A DNA stretch of 35,557 nucleotides from Candidatus Cloacimonadota bacterium. GTDB lineage: Bacteria > Cloacimonadota > Cloacimonadia > Cloacimonadales > Cloacimonadaceae. A program made the position numbers and the translations under genes. Below, piece after piece: positions 6,319-13,376 of this stretch. The DNA lies in assembly GCA_012839325.1 (NCBI GenBank), contig DUNQ01000052.1, forward strand, positions 1 through 35,557, given 5' to 3'. Position 1 is the first letter of the stretch; each line of letters begins with the position of its first letter. Below the pieces are notes generated by a model. That model saw only the letters and a list, made by a program, of their open reading frames with translations, did not search any database and was not told the DNA's origin.

Positions 6319-7338
6319 ATGGCTGCGAAATTTTATTATGTATTGGCGTTTGAGCGCGGGCAGGGCTACGTGATTGATAGCGAGACGAGGACATTGGTTT
6401 ATCAGCCTCAATTTTTGGGCAAGACGAGTGATCTAAGCTTTGTAACGGAGCCGGAAAAGACGATAGACTTGGATGACGGGACGACAGAGGTGGGGAGTGA
6501 GAAGCTGAGTTTGAGCTTTAATGTGCTATCTAAGGTGACTAATCCTGTGCCGCTGAGCCAAGTGTGGCTGATTCCTGTAATTGGAAACAGCACGGGGTGG
6601 GAAGAGGGCGAGGGGCCGCGAGTGCCTATCTTGAAGGTGTATTTTAAGGATAGTGAGGACTATAGGCTGGAGGTGAAGAGCGGGGAATTTGAGGTAACAA
6701 AGTTTTCTGCTGTGCTGAGATATGCTGTGGAGAATCCGGCGTTTGAGTATGATGATAGGTTTTTTGTGGAGAATAGGCTGTGGATGGCGCAGGGGATGAG
6801 TGAAGCAGAGGCTAAGCATAGGCAGCTTCTTATAAACATGAGGACAGATTCCGGTTGGGTAGGGACTTTTCCGCCACCATTTGATGAGCGCGTTGTTCCT
6901 TATTCATGTGTATTGGTGGAGAGACTGTGTTCTGAAGAGCACTTCAGTGTGCTTCATTTTCGTTTGGGCAATATTTCAGGTGATATGGACTTGCAGTGTC
7001 GCGGGATATTTGTTGCGAACTCTTTTGTAGTGGACTTCACGCATTCTAATATGCTCAATATGTATCAAAAAACATCGGAAGGGTATAAGGCAGACTTGAC
7101 GACTTATGCGCAGGAATGGGGAAAGGAGAATTATCCCAGCACGCCGTTTGATGTTTTTTATGAGGCGATGAAAAACTTTGATGCGGCTAATTCAGACGGG
7201 GATGGTTTGGATTCTATGGTGCTGGATGACATAGTGGACTTATATCCTGAGATGCATACCGTTAAGTCGGCGGTTGAAGCTGGCTATTTGCCGGAGCTTG
7301 GGGACTGGGAATCACTGACGGCGTTTATCGGGGATTAA
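6319..7338 (+). CDS. Tail-tube-like protein, paralogue B, with a long C-terminal extension
   Basis: A 339-residue protein. I prefer ATG 6319 over 6313 because AGGAGA ends at 6310, giving an eight-base gap, and the resulting MAAKFYY start resembles MAVRYYD of paralogue A. Residues about 1-150 align with paralogue A. The remaining 190 residues have no counterpart there and include a possible calcium-binding-like NSDGDGLD stretch near residue 293 and a helical C-terminus. Two tube-like genes, one extended, occur in phages whose tube carries decoration domains or that use a second tube-initiator protein. The extension's role is unknown. Confidence 0.72.
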   Translation: MAAKFYYVLAFERGQGYVIDSETRTLVYQPQFLGKTSDLSFVTEPEKTIDLDDGTTEVGSEKLSLSFNVLSKVTNPVPLSQVWLIPVIGNSTGWEEGEGPRVPILKVYFKDSEDYRLEVKSGEFEVTKFSAVLRYAVENPAFEYDDRFFVENRLWMAQGMSEAEAKHRQLLINMRTDSGWVGTFPPPFDERVVPYSCVLVERLCSEEHFSVLHFRLGNISGDMDLQCRGIFVANSFVVDFTHSNMLNMYQKTSEGYKADLTTYAQEWGKENYPSTPFDVFYEAMKNFDAANSDGDGLDSMVLDDIVDLYPEMHTVKSAVEAGYLPELGDWESLTAFIGD

Positions 7339-7339
7339 G

Positions 7340-8368
7340 ATGAGATTCCGAATATTTAAGAGCGCAAAGCCTAAGAAGGAGAGGAGTAAGCGGATCAAGA
7401 GTGATGAATATGCGCGTCCATTTGACGTGGATGAGCTCATTAGTGCATATTACAGCAACTCTTGGCATGCGGGGTGCATCAATCTGAAGACTATCTGCAT
7501 ATTGGGAGATGGGATAGAGGATAAGGCGATTGAGGATATTTTGAAGGAGAGCGTGCGTGAGGACTCTGTGTTTACGCTGCTGCAGAAGACTATCCTGGAT
7601 CTGCGTATCTTTGGTGATGCATTTTGGGAAGTGGTGCGCGTGGGCGGAGCGGTGGAGATATATCACATTCCAAGCTGGACAATGACGGTGAATAAATATG
7701 GAAAGTTTGTGCAGGAAGTGGATGATAAGAGGGTGGAGTTTCCGGATGATGAGCTGTGGCACTTTAGGGAGCCGAGCTTGCTATCTCAGATATGGGGCAC
7801 GCCGGACTATATGCCGCTGATCAAGGATGAGGCGATCAGTACAATCAGCACGATTAAGAAGTATAATAACAATTTCTTTAGAAATAATGCGATACCGGAT
7901 GGGATACTGTTTATCCAGGGCGGAGACATAAGTGCTTCAACGGAGATGGGGCTAAGGCAGTTCTTTCTTTCTAAGTTCCGCGGGGTGGAGAATGCGGCGA
8001 AATTTTGCATTGCACCGGTTCCGGAAGGGGTGAAGATTCAATTGGAAAAGTTGCAGGATCATAGTGATGGTAAGTTCTTGGAATTGCAGGACTCTTTGAT
8101 TGCAGAGATAGTTTCGTGTCATGGAGTTCCGCCGAGGCTGGCTTCGCTGATGATGCCGGGCAGTTTGGGAGGCGGCGGAGAGGCGAGCGGGGAGCTGAAG
8201 ATATTCCTCAATACTCGGATTAAGCCGTTGCAGAATGTGTTTGGCGGGCAATTGGATAAGTTCTTTATGCATGTGTTTGACATGGATACGGATATAAGTT
8301 TTATTCCGTTTGATATAATGCCGGAATCGGCGGAGATTGCGCTGAGTGCGCTGAGAGGGGGAGTGTGA
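7340..8368 (+). CDS. Phage portal protein
   Basis: A 342-residue protein starting two bases after the previous stop. Recognisable portal features: an N-terminal basic tract, DVDELISAYYSNSWHAGCI and a VRVGGAVEIYHIPSWTM segment, a DDELWHFREPS strand, NNFFRNNAIPDGIL, and a helical C-terminus with HGVPPRLASL followed by a Gly-rich loop. This is the PBSX/P2 type of portal. It would form the twelve-subunit ring at one capsid vertex through which DNA enters. At 342 residues it is compact but complete. Unusually, it lies downstream of capsid and tail-tube-like genes rather than before the protease. Confidence 0.85.
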   Translation: MRFRIFKSAKPKKERSKRIKSDEYARPFDVDELISAYYSNSWHAGCINLKTICILGDGIEDKAIEDILKESVREDSVFTLLQKTILDLRIFGDAFWEVVRVGGAVEIYHIPSWTMTVNKYGKFVQEVDDKRVEFPDDELWHFREPSLLSQIWGTPDYMPLIKDEAISTISTIKKYNNNFFRNNAIPDGILFIQGGDISASTEMGLRQFFLSKFRGVENAAKFCIAPVPEGVKIQLEKLQDHSDGKFLELQDSLIAEIVSCHGVPPRLASLMMPGSLGGGGEASGELKIFLNTRIKPLQNVFGGQLDKFFMHVFDMDTDISFIPFDIMPESAEIALSALRGGV

Positions 8369-8395
8369 GCTATGAGTTGTGAGTTGAGAGTTGTG
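8368..8395 (+). repeat. Heptamer array D (degenerate, AGTTGTG type)
   Basis: AGCTATG, AGTTGTG, AGTTGAG and AGTTGTG follow the portal stop codon in a seven-base rhythm. After them, 8396-8450 is noncoding with a small hairpin GTGC-TTC-GCAC (8421-8431); the rhythm reappears just before the GTG start at 8455. Confidence 0.55.
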
Positions 8396-8454
8396 AGAAG
8401 GGCTCGCTTCGCTCGGGGGTGTGCTTCGCACGGGGTTTGGGGGAGTTATAAGTT

Positions 8455-8697
8455 GTGAATAGGCGGGATATAAATGTAAGATATTTGGGTGCGCGGATGC
8501 GGGGGATGCTGAGCGAGACCAAAGAGGTTTCGATGGTATTGGATGGGATACAGAACGACTTGGCGCAGGTTAAGGCGCAGGTTTCGGAGCTGGTATCGCG
8601 TCCGCGTGTTCATGGGATGGACATTTATATTCAGGAAGAGAAGCCGGAAGTGGCGGAAGATTATGTATGGATTAATACGGACATTAATGAATTATGA
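8455..8697 (+). CDS. Small helical phage protein, GTG start
   Basis: An 80-residue protein with a GTG start preceded by GGGGGAG. Residues about 20-50 are helical and coiled-coil-like (VLDGIQNDLAQVKAQVSELV). The end is acidic, and its last codons (GAA TTA TGA) fall in heptamer array E. It lies between portal and a probable structural gene. No family recognised; a small scaffold or connector accessory role would fit but is unproven. Confidence 0.6.
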   Translation: MNRRDINVRYLGARMRGMLSETKEVSMVLDGIQNDLAQVKAQVSELVSRPRVHGMDIYIQEEKPEVAEDYVWINTDINEL

Positions 8698-8724
8698 GTT
8701 ATGAATTATTAATTATGAGTTATG
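8683..8724 (+). repeat. Heptamer array E (six units)
   Basis: ATTAATG, AATTATG, AGTTATG, AATTATT, AATTATG and AGTTATG run from inside the last codons of the 80-residue gene to four bases before hairpin cassette copy 2. As in array A, the gene's stop codon is supplied by the repeat. Confidence 0.8.
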
Positions 8725-8727
8725 AGC

Positions 8728-8770
8728 GGGCGACATGAGACGTGTCGAATCCAACGAGAGGTAAGGAGAT
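8728..8770 (+). repeat. 43-bp hairpin plus ribosome-site cassette, copy 2
   Basis: It matches 4987-5029 at 40 of 43 positions. The one change in the stem (C to T at 8736) turns a C-G pair into T-G, so the hairpin can still form. It ends in AAGGAG, six bases before a second purine-rich stretch and the ATG at 8777. Confidence 0.8.
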
Positions 8771-8776
8771 GGAGAG

Positions 8777-9604
8777 ATGAGTTTGAAGGTAAAAGAGATT
8801 AATTTGGTAGAGGTTAGTTCTTGGGATAATGCGAGCTCAAAATGGATTGGATTAAAATATGATCCGGGGAGCGGTGTTGCTGATCTTTTAAAGCTGCAGG
8901 CATATAAGTCAGCAAGCGGTGAGGTGATGAGCAGTAAGCAGTTGAATGTGAACTGGGATAGTTTTAGCGACGGTACAAACACCACTTGCACTATATTTGG
9001 AGCGAGCTTGATTGCTACGTCGATAAAAAGCGTAAGACTCAGGTATAAGGTTCAAGTTGTGAGTGATGATCCAGATGTGGGTGACGTGGTTAGCGTTAGC
9101 GAAGACTATGCGTATATGATGGTCAAGATGGACTTTGGTGATAATTCGGTCGAAGACGATATTCCCAGCGTGGTGGATGGTGGTAAGTTGGAAGCAGAGT
9201 TGAGTGTTAAGTTTCCTTCTTTTACCAATGCGATGGTAGGGACGGATCTAGCGGAGACATTAGTAGAGTTTCACAAGAAAGCTAATTGGAGCGCGAGCTG
9301 GAAGCATCCTGACAATACTTCGGAATACATAACTATCGATAGCATTAAAACTGGGGCGGCGGGCAGCTCTACTGTTCCTGCTCATAGTGGGTTTGGTTCG
9401 ATTGTTGATTTGACGATGGTATTACCTGTTCTGAAAGACGGGACACATACATTAAAGATATTCTTTAAGTATTATAGCGGTAAGAGTTATGAAGTTCCGA
9501 CCACTATCAGTACAACGGCTAAAATCACGATTAACCAGGGCACTGTGGTTGCGACTGCATTTAGCCCGGATAGCACTGCAACAATCGACATTAACTTCAG
9601 TTAA
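8777..9604 (+). CDS. Beta-rich phage structural protein of unknown role
   Basis: A 275-residue protein introduced by hairpin cassette copy 2, whose AAGGAG serves as ribosome site. The sequence is rich in Ser, Thr, Val and Asp with short alternating strands and almost no helix (for example STVPAHSGFGSIVDLTMVLP and the C-terminal STATIDINFS), typical of tail or decoration proteins built from Ig-like or jelly-roll domains. Its place between portal and terminase does not settle head or tail. No specific family recognised. Confidence 0.7.
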   Translation: MSLKVKEINLVEVSSWDNASSKWIGLKYDPGSGVADLLKLQAYKSASGEVMSSKQLNVNWDSFSDGTNTTCTIFGASLIATSIKSVRLRYKVQVVSDDPDVGDVVSVSEDYAYMMVKMDFGDNSVEDDIPSVVDGGKLEAELSVKFPSFTNAMVGTDLAETLVEFHKKANWSASWKHPDNTSEYITIDSIKTGAAGSSTVPAHSGFGSIVDLTMVLPVLKDGTHTLKIFFKYYSGKSYEVPTTISTTAKITINQGTVVATAFSPDSTATIDINFS

Positions 9605-9609
9605 GAGAG

Positions 9610-9855
9610 ATGATATATAAAGGCAGACAGCTGATCGCAAGTAAATATAATGCCAGCGGGAAGAGGGTGTTTATCCCGCTGGCGATGCGTATCGGCGGCA
9701 AAGATTATGTGATTCCTTTTAGGTTGAAAAGGGCTGGTGTGCAGGTTCGTGATTTGGCGAGCTATTCTCCGGGCACAGAGTGCGTTGTGCGGCTGGATAT
9801 TGCAACTGAAGATGTGGTATATACGGAGCCGTTTGTATTGGACGGGGTGAACTGA
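9610..9855 (+). CDS. Small beta-rich phage protein of unknown function
   Basis: An 81-residue protein starting five bases after the previous stop, with a weak AAGAGAG site. It looks like a compact beta-barrel (short strands around GKRVFIPLAM and KDYVIPFRLK). Its TGA stop shares one base with the terminase ATG (TGATG, 9853-9857), so the two are translationally coupled. In many phages the gene just before the large terminase subunit encodes the small one, but this protein lacks the helix-turn-helix expected of a small terminase. I call it unknown. Confidence 0.62.
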   Translation: MIYKGRQLIASKYNASGKRVFIPLAMRIGGKDYVIPFRLKRAGVQVRDLASYSPGTECVVRLDIATEDVVYTEPFVLDGVN

Positions 9856-11111
9856 TGAATAGGTATATTGAGGTATTGGCGCCTTATATTCGTAAGGTGT
9901 TGTATCCATTTCAGTTGAAGTTTATCACGGATGATACGCGTTGGCGTATTGCTAACAAGAGTAGGCAGATAGGGTTTAGTTTTACAATTGGATTGGACGC
10001 TATAAGCGGTGCGTTGATTCGGAAGCGTAATCAGTTAATTGTTTCTGCGAGTAAGTATAATGCTGAGATAGTGCTGGATTATATCCGGGACCATCTGGAT
10101 GAGATGGGTATCTTGCCGGTGAAGGATAAAGCGGGTCTGATAGAATTTGACAACGGGTATTCTGTTCGGGTTTGTAGCACGAACTGGCGGACAGCGCGCG
10201 GGTTTAACGGTGATGTCTATTTTGATGAATTTGCTTTTACTATTCGTGATAATGAGATATGGAAGGCGATGGTGCCGAGTATCACGGCGGTTCAGGGGCG
10301 GGTGACGGTGATCAGTACGCCGAAGAGTCGCATTGATAAGTTTTGGCAGATTTGGAGTAATAAGAGCAAGAGGTGGAGCAAGCATTGTGTGTCGATACAT
10401 GATGCGAAAGCGGACGGGTTTCCTGTGGACATCGAGGAGTTGCGCGAGCTGTTTGACCCGGAGGAATTTGCGCAGGCTTATGAGTGTATTCCGCTGGATA
10501 CTTCAGAGAGTTATGTGCCTTATAACCTGATAGAGCCTTGCTTGTATGATCCGCTGAGTGATGCGTTTATCGAGCAGGTGAAGCTCTGGGATGCGAACAT
10601 GCCGTTGGTATATGGAGTGGATATCGGGCGCACGCGTGATGAGACGGCGGTTGCGGAGACTTTGCGCGATGGCAAGGTTGTGTGGAACACAACGATGAAA
10701 GAGTGGCATAAAATGCCTTTCAGAGAGCAGAAAACGAGGCTTACGGAGTTGCTCATGCAGTCGCAGTGTCAGATCATGGCGATTGATAAGGGCGGGATTG
10801 GGATGAATCTGCATGAGGATTTGAGCTTTAGGTTCCCGGCGAAGGTGCGTGGAGTGGGGTTCGCTCCGGCTGTGAAGGACAGACTGGCGAAGGGAATGAA
10901 GATTGCGTTTGAGGATAAATTGATTAGGATTCCAAATGATCCTAATTTGATCTCGCATATTTTGAGTATCAAGCGGACAGCGAATCGGACGAGTACATTT
11001 AGTTATAACGCTGATGATATGCTGCCGCATCATGGTGATAAGTTCTGGGCGCTGGCTTTGGCGTTGGATCATAGCATCACAAATCGTGAAATTCAGTTTA
11101 GGTTTATTTGA
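9855..11111 (+). CDS. Phage terminase large subunit, Mu gp28-like
   Basis: A 418-residue DNA-packaging motor. The ATPase domain has the adenine-region YPFQ at 17-20, a Walker-A variant KSRQIGFS (35-42), typical of gp28-type terminases in place of classic GxxxxGKT, and Walker B VYFDE with Asp124-Glu125, followed by the STP motif III. The C-terminal RNase-H-like nuclease starts at GVDIGRTRDETA with Asp256 and Asp262 as probable metal ligands and has a further acidic DKGG site. It would cut concatemeric or integrated phage DNA and pump it through the portal. The start overlaps the previous stop by one base. It lies 1.5 kb downstream of the portal, with no obvious small subunit. Confidence 0.88.
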   Translation: MNRYIEVLAPYIRKVLYPFQLKFITDDTRWRIANKSRQIGFSFTIGLDAISGALIRKRNQLIVSASKYNAEIVLDYIRDHLDEMGILPVKDKAGLIEFDNGYSVRVCSTNWRTARGFNGDVYFDEFAFTIRDNEIWKAMVPSITAVQGRVTVISTPKSRIDKFWQIWSNKSKRWSKHCVSIHDAKADGFPVDIEELRELFDPEEFAQAYECIPLDTSESYVPYNLIEPCLYDPLSDAFIEQVKLWDANMPLVYGVDIGRTRDETAVAETLRDGKVVWNTTMKEWHKMPFREQKTRLTELLMQSQCQIMAIDKGGIGMNLHEDLSFRFPAKVRGVGFAPAVKDRLAKGMKIAFEDKLIRIPNDPNLISHILSIKRTANRTSTFSYNADDMLPHHGDKFWALALALDHSITNREIQFRFI

Positions 11112-11113
11112 TT

Positions 11114-11617
11114 ATGTATCCGATATTTGGTTATGGTAGTCCGCGGTTTTATATCGATGAGGAGCTGTGTGTTCATTTTGATGAAAGGCAGGCGGCGGGT
11201 GCGGTGGTGTTGGAGCCGATTGAGGAGCTGATCGAGACCTTGGGCGGGGATTTGATTCAGAATTTCAAGGGCTATAGAGCTGAGGTGAGCTTGAAGCTTT
11301 ATAATACGCGGAATAGGGATATTGATCAGCATTTGATGATGCTTAGGATCATTAATCGGTCGCGCGAGATGGGCGATGAGATACTGCTTCAGCCGCGATT
11401 TCAGGATGGGCGGACGCTGGATTTGATGGTGTATCCAAAGGGTGATTTGGGATATAAGGAGATCACTAATTTGAATGCGGGGCAGGATGTGGAGCTTAGT
11501 TTTGTGAGCGTGAGATTGATCAAGAACTTCCCGCTGGTGAGCTCGCGGCCGAGGTTTTTGAAGATAGGTAAGGGCTCGTTTCTTGTGTTGAAAAACAAAC
11601 AAAGAATGATAGTATAA
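11114..11617 (+). CDS. Phage tail or neck protein of unknown function
   Basis: A 167-residue protein. I start it at ATG 11114, two bases after the terminase stop; an alternative TTG at 11108 would overlap the terminase. It is mixed alpha/beta, with an acidic VVLEPIEELIETLGGDL segment followed by a region suited to oligomer contacts. It ends with basic residues and is followed after 11 bases by the appendage-like gene. Position in the tail-proximal half suggests a tail component; no family recognised. Confidence 0.65.
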   Translation: MYPIFGYGSPRFYIDEELCVHFDERQAAGAVVLEPIEELIETLGGDLIQNFKGYRAEVSLKLYNTRNRDIDQHLMMLRIINRSREMGDEILLQPRFQDGRTLDLMVYPKGDLGYKEITNLNAGQDVELSFVSVRLIKNFPLVSSRPRFLKIGKGSFLVLKNKQRMIV

Positions 11618-11628
11618 AGGAGAGATGT

Positions 11629-12693
11629 ATGTCAGATAACGATAAGATGTTACATGAATTGGACGAGCTGGTAAAGCCGAGTATGATGGACTATTTATTG
11701 GCGGCTGATGCAGACGAGAGTTTTGAACCGAAAAAGCTAATGTTGAAGGCTTTGGTGGATCTGATATTTAGCGGTAATGCGAGCTTTAAGATTAGCGATG
11801 ATAATTCGCTGATAATACTGACTGGGCTGGATGCTAACGGCAAGAAGCTGTATGGGTTGGCGAAGGCAACGGAAGATAAGGATGCGGTTCGATATTCGCA
11901 GGTTCGGCATTTGGTGGATAAGCTCGATGATGTGGTGCCGACGATGCCATCAGTGTCTGACAGAGTGTCTTTTCTTAGGTTGGCTACGCATACAATCACG
12001 GCGCCGTATTATGGTGGGTTTTATCTGTTTTATTGGTGTGTCTCCGATAATGAGAATACGCAGTTGACGCTGGAAGGCGGGAGTGTCGTAGCATCCACTG
12101 AGGCTAATGTTTACTTTGACGGGAGTGTGGCGAATGTGGTGAATATTCCGAAAAGTGCGCGGATGAAGGGTAAGTATTTCCATTGCGCAGTTCGCTATCG
12201 GAACAGTGTTTACTCGTCGGCCTTGTCGGCAACATCTCACTTTTTGGTATCGGCTTACTCTCCGGACGATTTGATTACTCCGGACGAGCCGGGTGTTCCG
12301 ATTAATCCGGCTGTTTCAGTGGCTAATAATCGTTTGGTGATAGTGGCGGAAAAGCCTGAGAATGCGACGGTTGGGTCTAATTATCGCTTTGAGATTCTTT
12401 TTGATGATTCTGCGGGTACGAATATTCAGGGGAATGAGCCGCAATTGCTTGTGTTTTATGGTTTTGAGCCGCGTTTTGTGTATGATATTCCGGTGATGCA
12501 GGCGGTGAAATCTCATGTGCATGTGCGGGTGTCTTGCGTGTCTGCTTATGGTGTTGTTTCAGCGGGAGATACGAAGCATACTACGGTTAGTTTTGATGAT
12601 ACTGTGTTTAGTGAGAGTTTTATGGACTATCTGGCGCTGAAGATAAGCGAGAAGGTTCAGACTCAGGATGGAACGCCGCTTACGGCAAAATAA
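11629..12693 (+). CDS. Tail-appendage-like structural protein
   Basis: A 354-residue protein after AAAGGAGAG. The N-terminal 50 residues are helical and acidic (LDELVKPSMMDYLLAADADE, then KKLMLKALVDLIF), resembling the attachment end of tail-fibre proteins. Residues about 100-320 are beta-rich, with spacing like two Ig or fibronectin-type domains and linker prolines (TPDEPGVPINPAV near residue 218). The C-terminus turns helical. A fibre or tail-surface role is plausible, but there is no receptor-binding or chaperone signature. It lies just before the tail-assembly chaperone. Confidence 0.65.
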   Translation: MSDNDKMLHELDELVKPSMMDYLLAADADESFEPKKLMLKALVDLIFSGNASFKISDDNSLIILTGLDANGKKLYGLAKATEDKDAVRYSQVRHLVDKLDDVVPTMPSVSDRVSFLRLATHTITAPYYGGFYLFYWCVSDNENTQLTLEGGSVVASTEANVYFDGSVANVVNIPKSARMKGKYFHCAVRYRNSVYSSALSATSHFLVSAYSPDDLITPDEPGVPINPAVSVANNRLVIVAEKPENATVGSNYRFEILFDDSAGTNIQGNEPQLLVFYGFEPRFVYDIPVMQAVKSHVHVRVSCVSAYGVVSAGDTKHTTVSFDDTVFSESFMDYLALKISEKVQTQDGTPLTAK

Positions 12694-12707
12694 AGGAGAT
12701 TATTATA

Positions 12708-13064
12708 ATGAAGGTATATACTGATGTGACGACGCTTTCGAGGCTGTTTCCGCTGTTTAAAGAGGCGGGGATCGAGGGCGTTTTGACGGGTGATCTGGGG
12801 AAGATCAAGGATATGGATTTGCCGGATTTGGCGGGGGTTCTTTTGGAGAAGGGGAAGCTGCCGGAGATATGTGAGATCATTACTAAGAGTGATGTTTGTG
12901 AAGGTGAAGATGGTGAGGCGGTGGCGTGGGGTGAATGCTCGCTGATACAGTGTTTGGGGGTGTTTGTCCCTTTTGTGATCGATATCACCGTCGGGCTGAT
13001 AGGATTGAATCAGGCGGTGAGTCCGGGGAATCTCCAGGAAGTGAGCCTGGGAATATCTTCATGA
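12708..13064 (+). CDS. Tail-assembly chaperone (gpG-like), zero-frame product
   Basis: A 118-residue acidic, helical protein with AAGGAG and a nine-base gap to the start. Size, acidic helical character (LPDLAGVLLEKGKLPEICEI) and position one gene before the tape measure are those of tail-assembly chaperones, which coat the tape measure while the tube polymerises. As in phage lambda G/GT, a second frame opens at the 3-prime end: the -1 frame stays open from before 12935 to 13195, and a CCCTTTT heptamer at 12968-12974 is in register for a slip. A slip would replace residues 90-118 by 73 others, giving a 162-residue fusion. Separately, the stop overlaps an ATG as ATGA. Confidence 0.75.
   Translation: MKVYTDVTTLSRLFPLFKEAGIEGVLTGDLGKIKDMDLPDLAGVLLEKGKLPEICEIITKSDVCEGEDGEAVAWGECSLIQCLGVFVPFVIDITVGLIGLNQAVSPGNLQEVSLGISS
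12968..12974 (+). promoter_or_regulatory. Possible -1 ribosomal slippery site CCCTTTT
   Basis: In the zero frame it reads C CCT TTT, fitting the X XXY YYZ rule: both tRNAs can re-pair after a one-base backward slip (CCT to CCC, TTT to TTT). A small hairpin, GTGAT-CGAT-ATCAC, begins at the next base (12975-12988). That is closer than the usual 5-8 base spacer, so it would have to act differently or be irrelevant. Confidence 0.45.
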
Positions 13065-13195
13065 ATTTGAGGTATATCATGTGTCGGATCGGTGCTAATC
13101 CGAGTGAAATTGAAATTGATGAGGCTGTGGCTTTGGCTGAGCTTTATTATGAGGAGAGGGTGCAGGGAGTGTGTCCTCTTGTAGGTGCTACTTGA
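13061..13195 (+). CDS. Short downstream product: C-terminal half of a chaperone fusion or separate 44-residue protein
   Basis: Two readings are possible. As a separate gene, ATG 13061 overlaps the chaperone stop as ATGA, the coupling used elsewhere in this phage, and encodes 44 residues ending in an acidic helix (EIDEAVALAELYYEERVQ). As a -1 frameshift extension, the same frame is open back past 12935 and joins the chaperone at 12968-12974. The ribosome site before 13061 is poor, which favours either coupling or frameshifting. Its place between chaperone and tape measure is that of lambda T. Confidence 0.55.
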   Translation: MNLRYIMCRIGANPSEIEIDEAVALAELYYEERVQGVCPLVGAT

Positions 13196-13317
13196 GGTAC
13201 TTGTCTATAGCCTTGATGCCGGTCTTGCCGCCGTTTCGCACTCCAACCATTCCAAACTGGAAGAGAACAAACACGAGTGCTACCAAGAAAATGATGTATA
13301 GGATAAAGGCTAACATG
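13188..13317 (-). pseudogene. Small leftward membrane-protein ORF, apparently frameshifted
   Basis: On the minus strand AAGGAG precedes ATG 13317 by six bases. The first 19 residues are a transmembrane helix (MLAFILYIIFLVALVFVLF). In the actual frame the protein then turns into an unlikely Trp- and Arg-rich tail ending at 13147. Removing one G from the GGG at 13259-13261 instead gives a natural-looking basic tail, NGGKTGIKAIDKYLK, and a TAG at 13188-13190, for about 42 residues. A recent frameshift or a base error is therefore likely. It is the only leftward candidate gene among the late genes and sits just before the tape measure. Confidence 0.45.
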
Positions 13318-13376
13318 GTGATCTCCTTGTTTTTTTTATTCTATATACAATTTAAGTATATTATAAGGATATGCAA

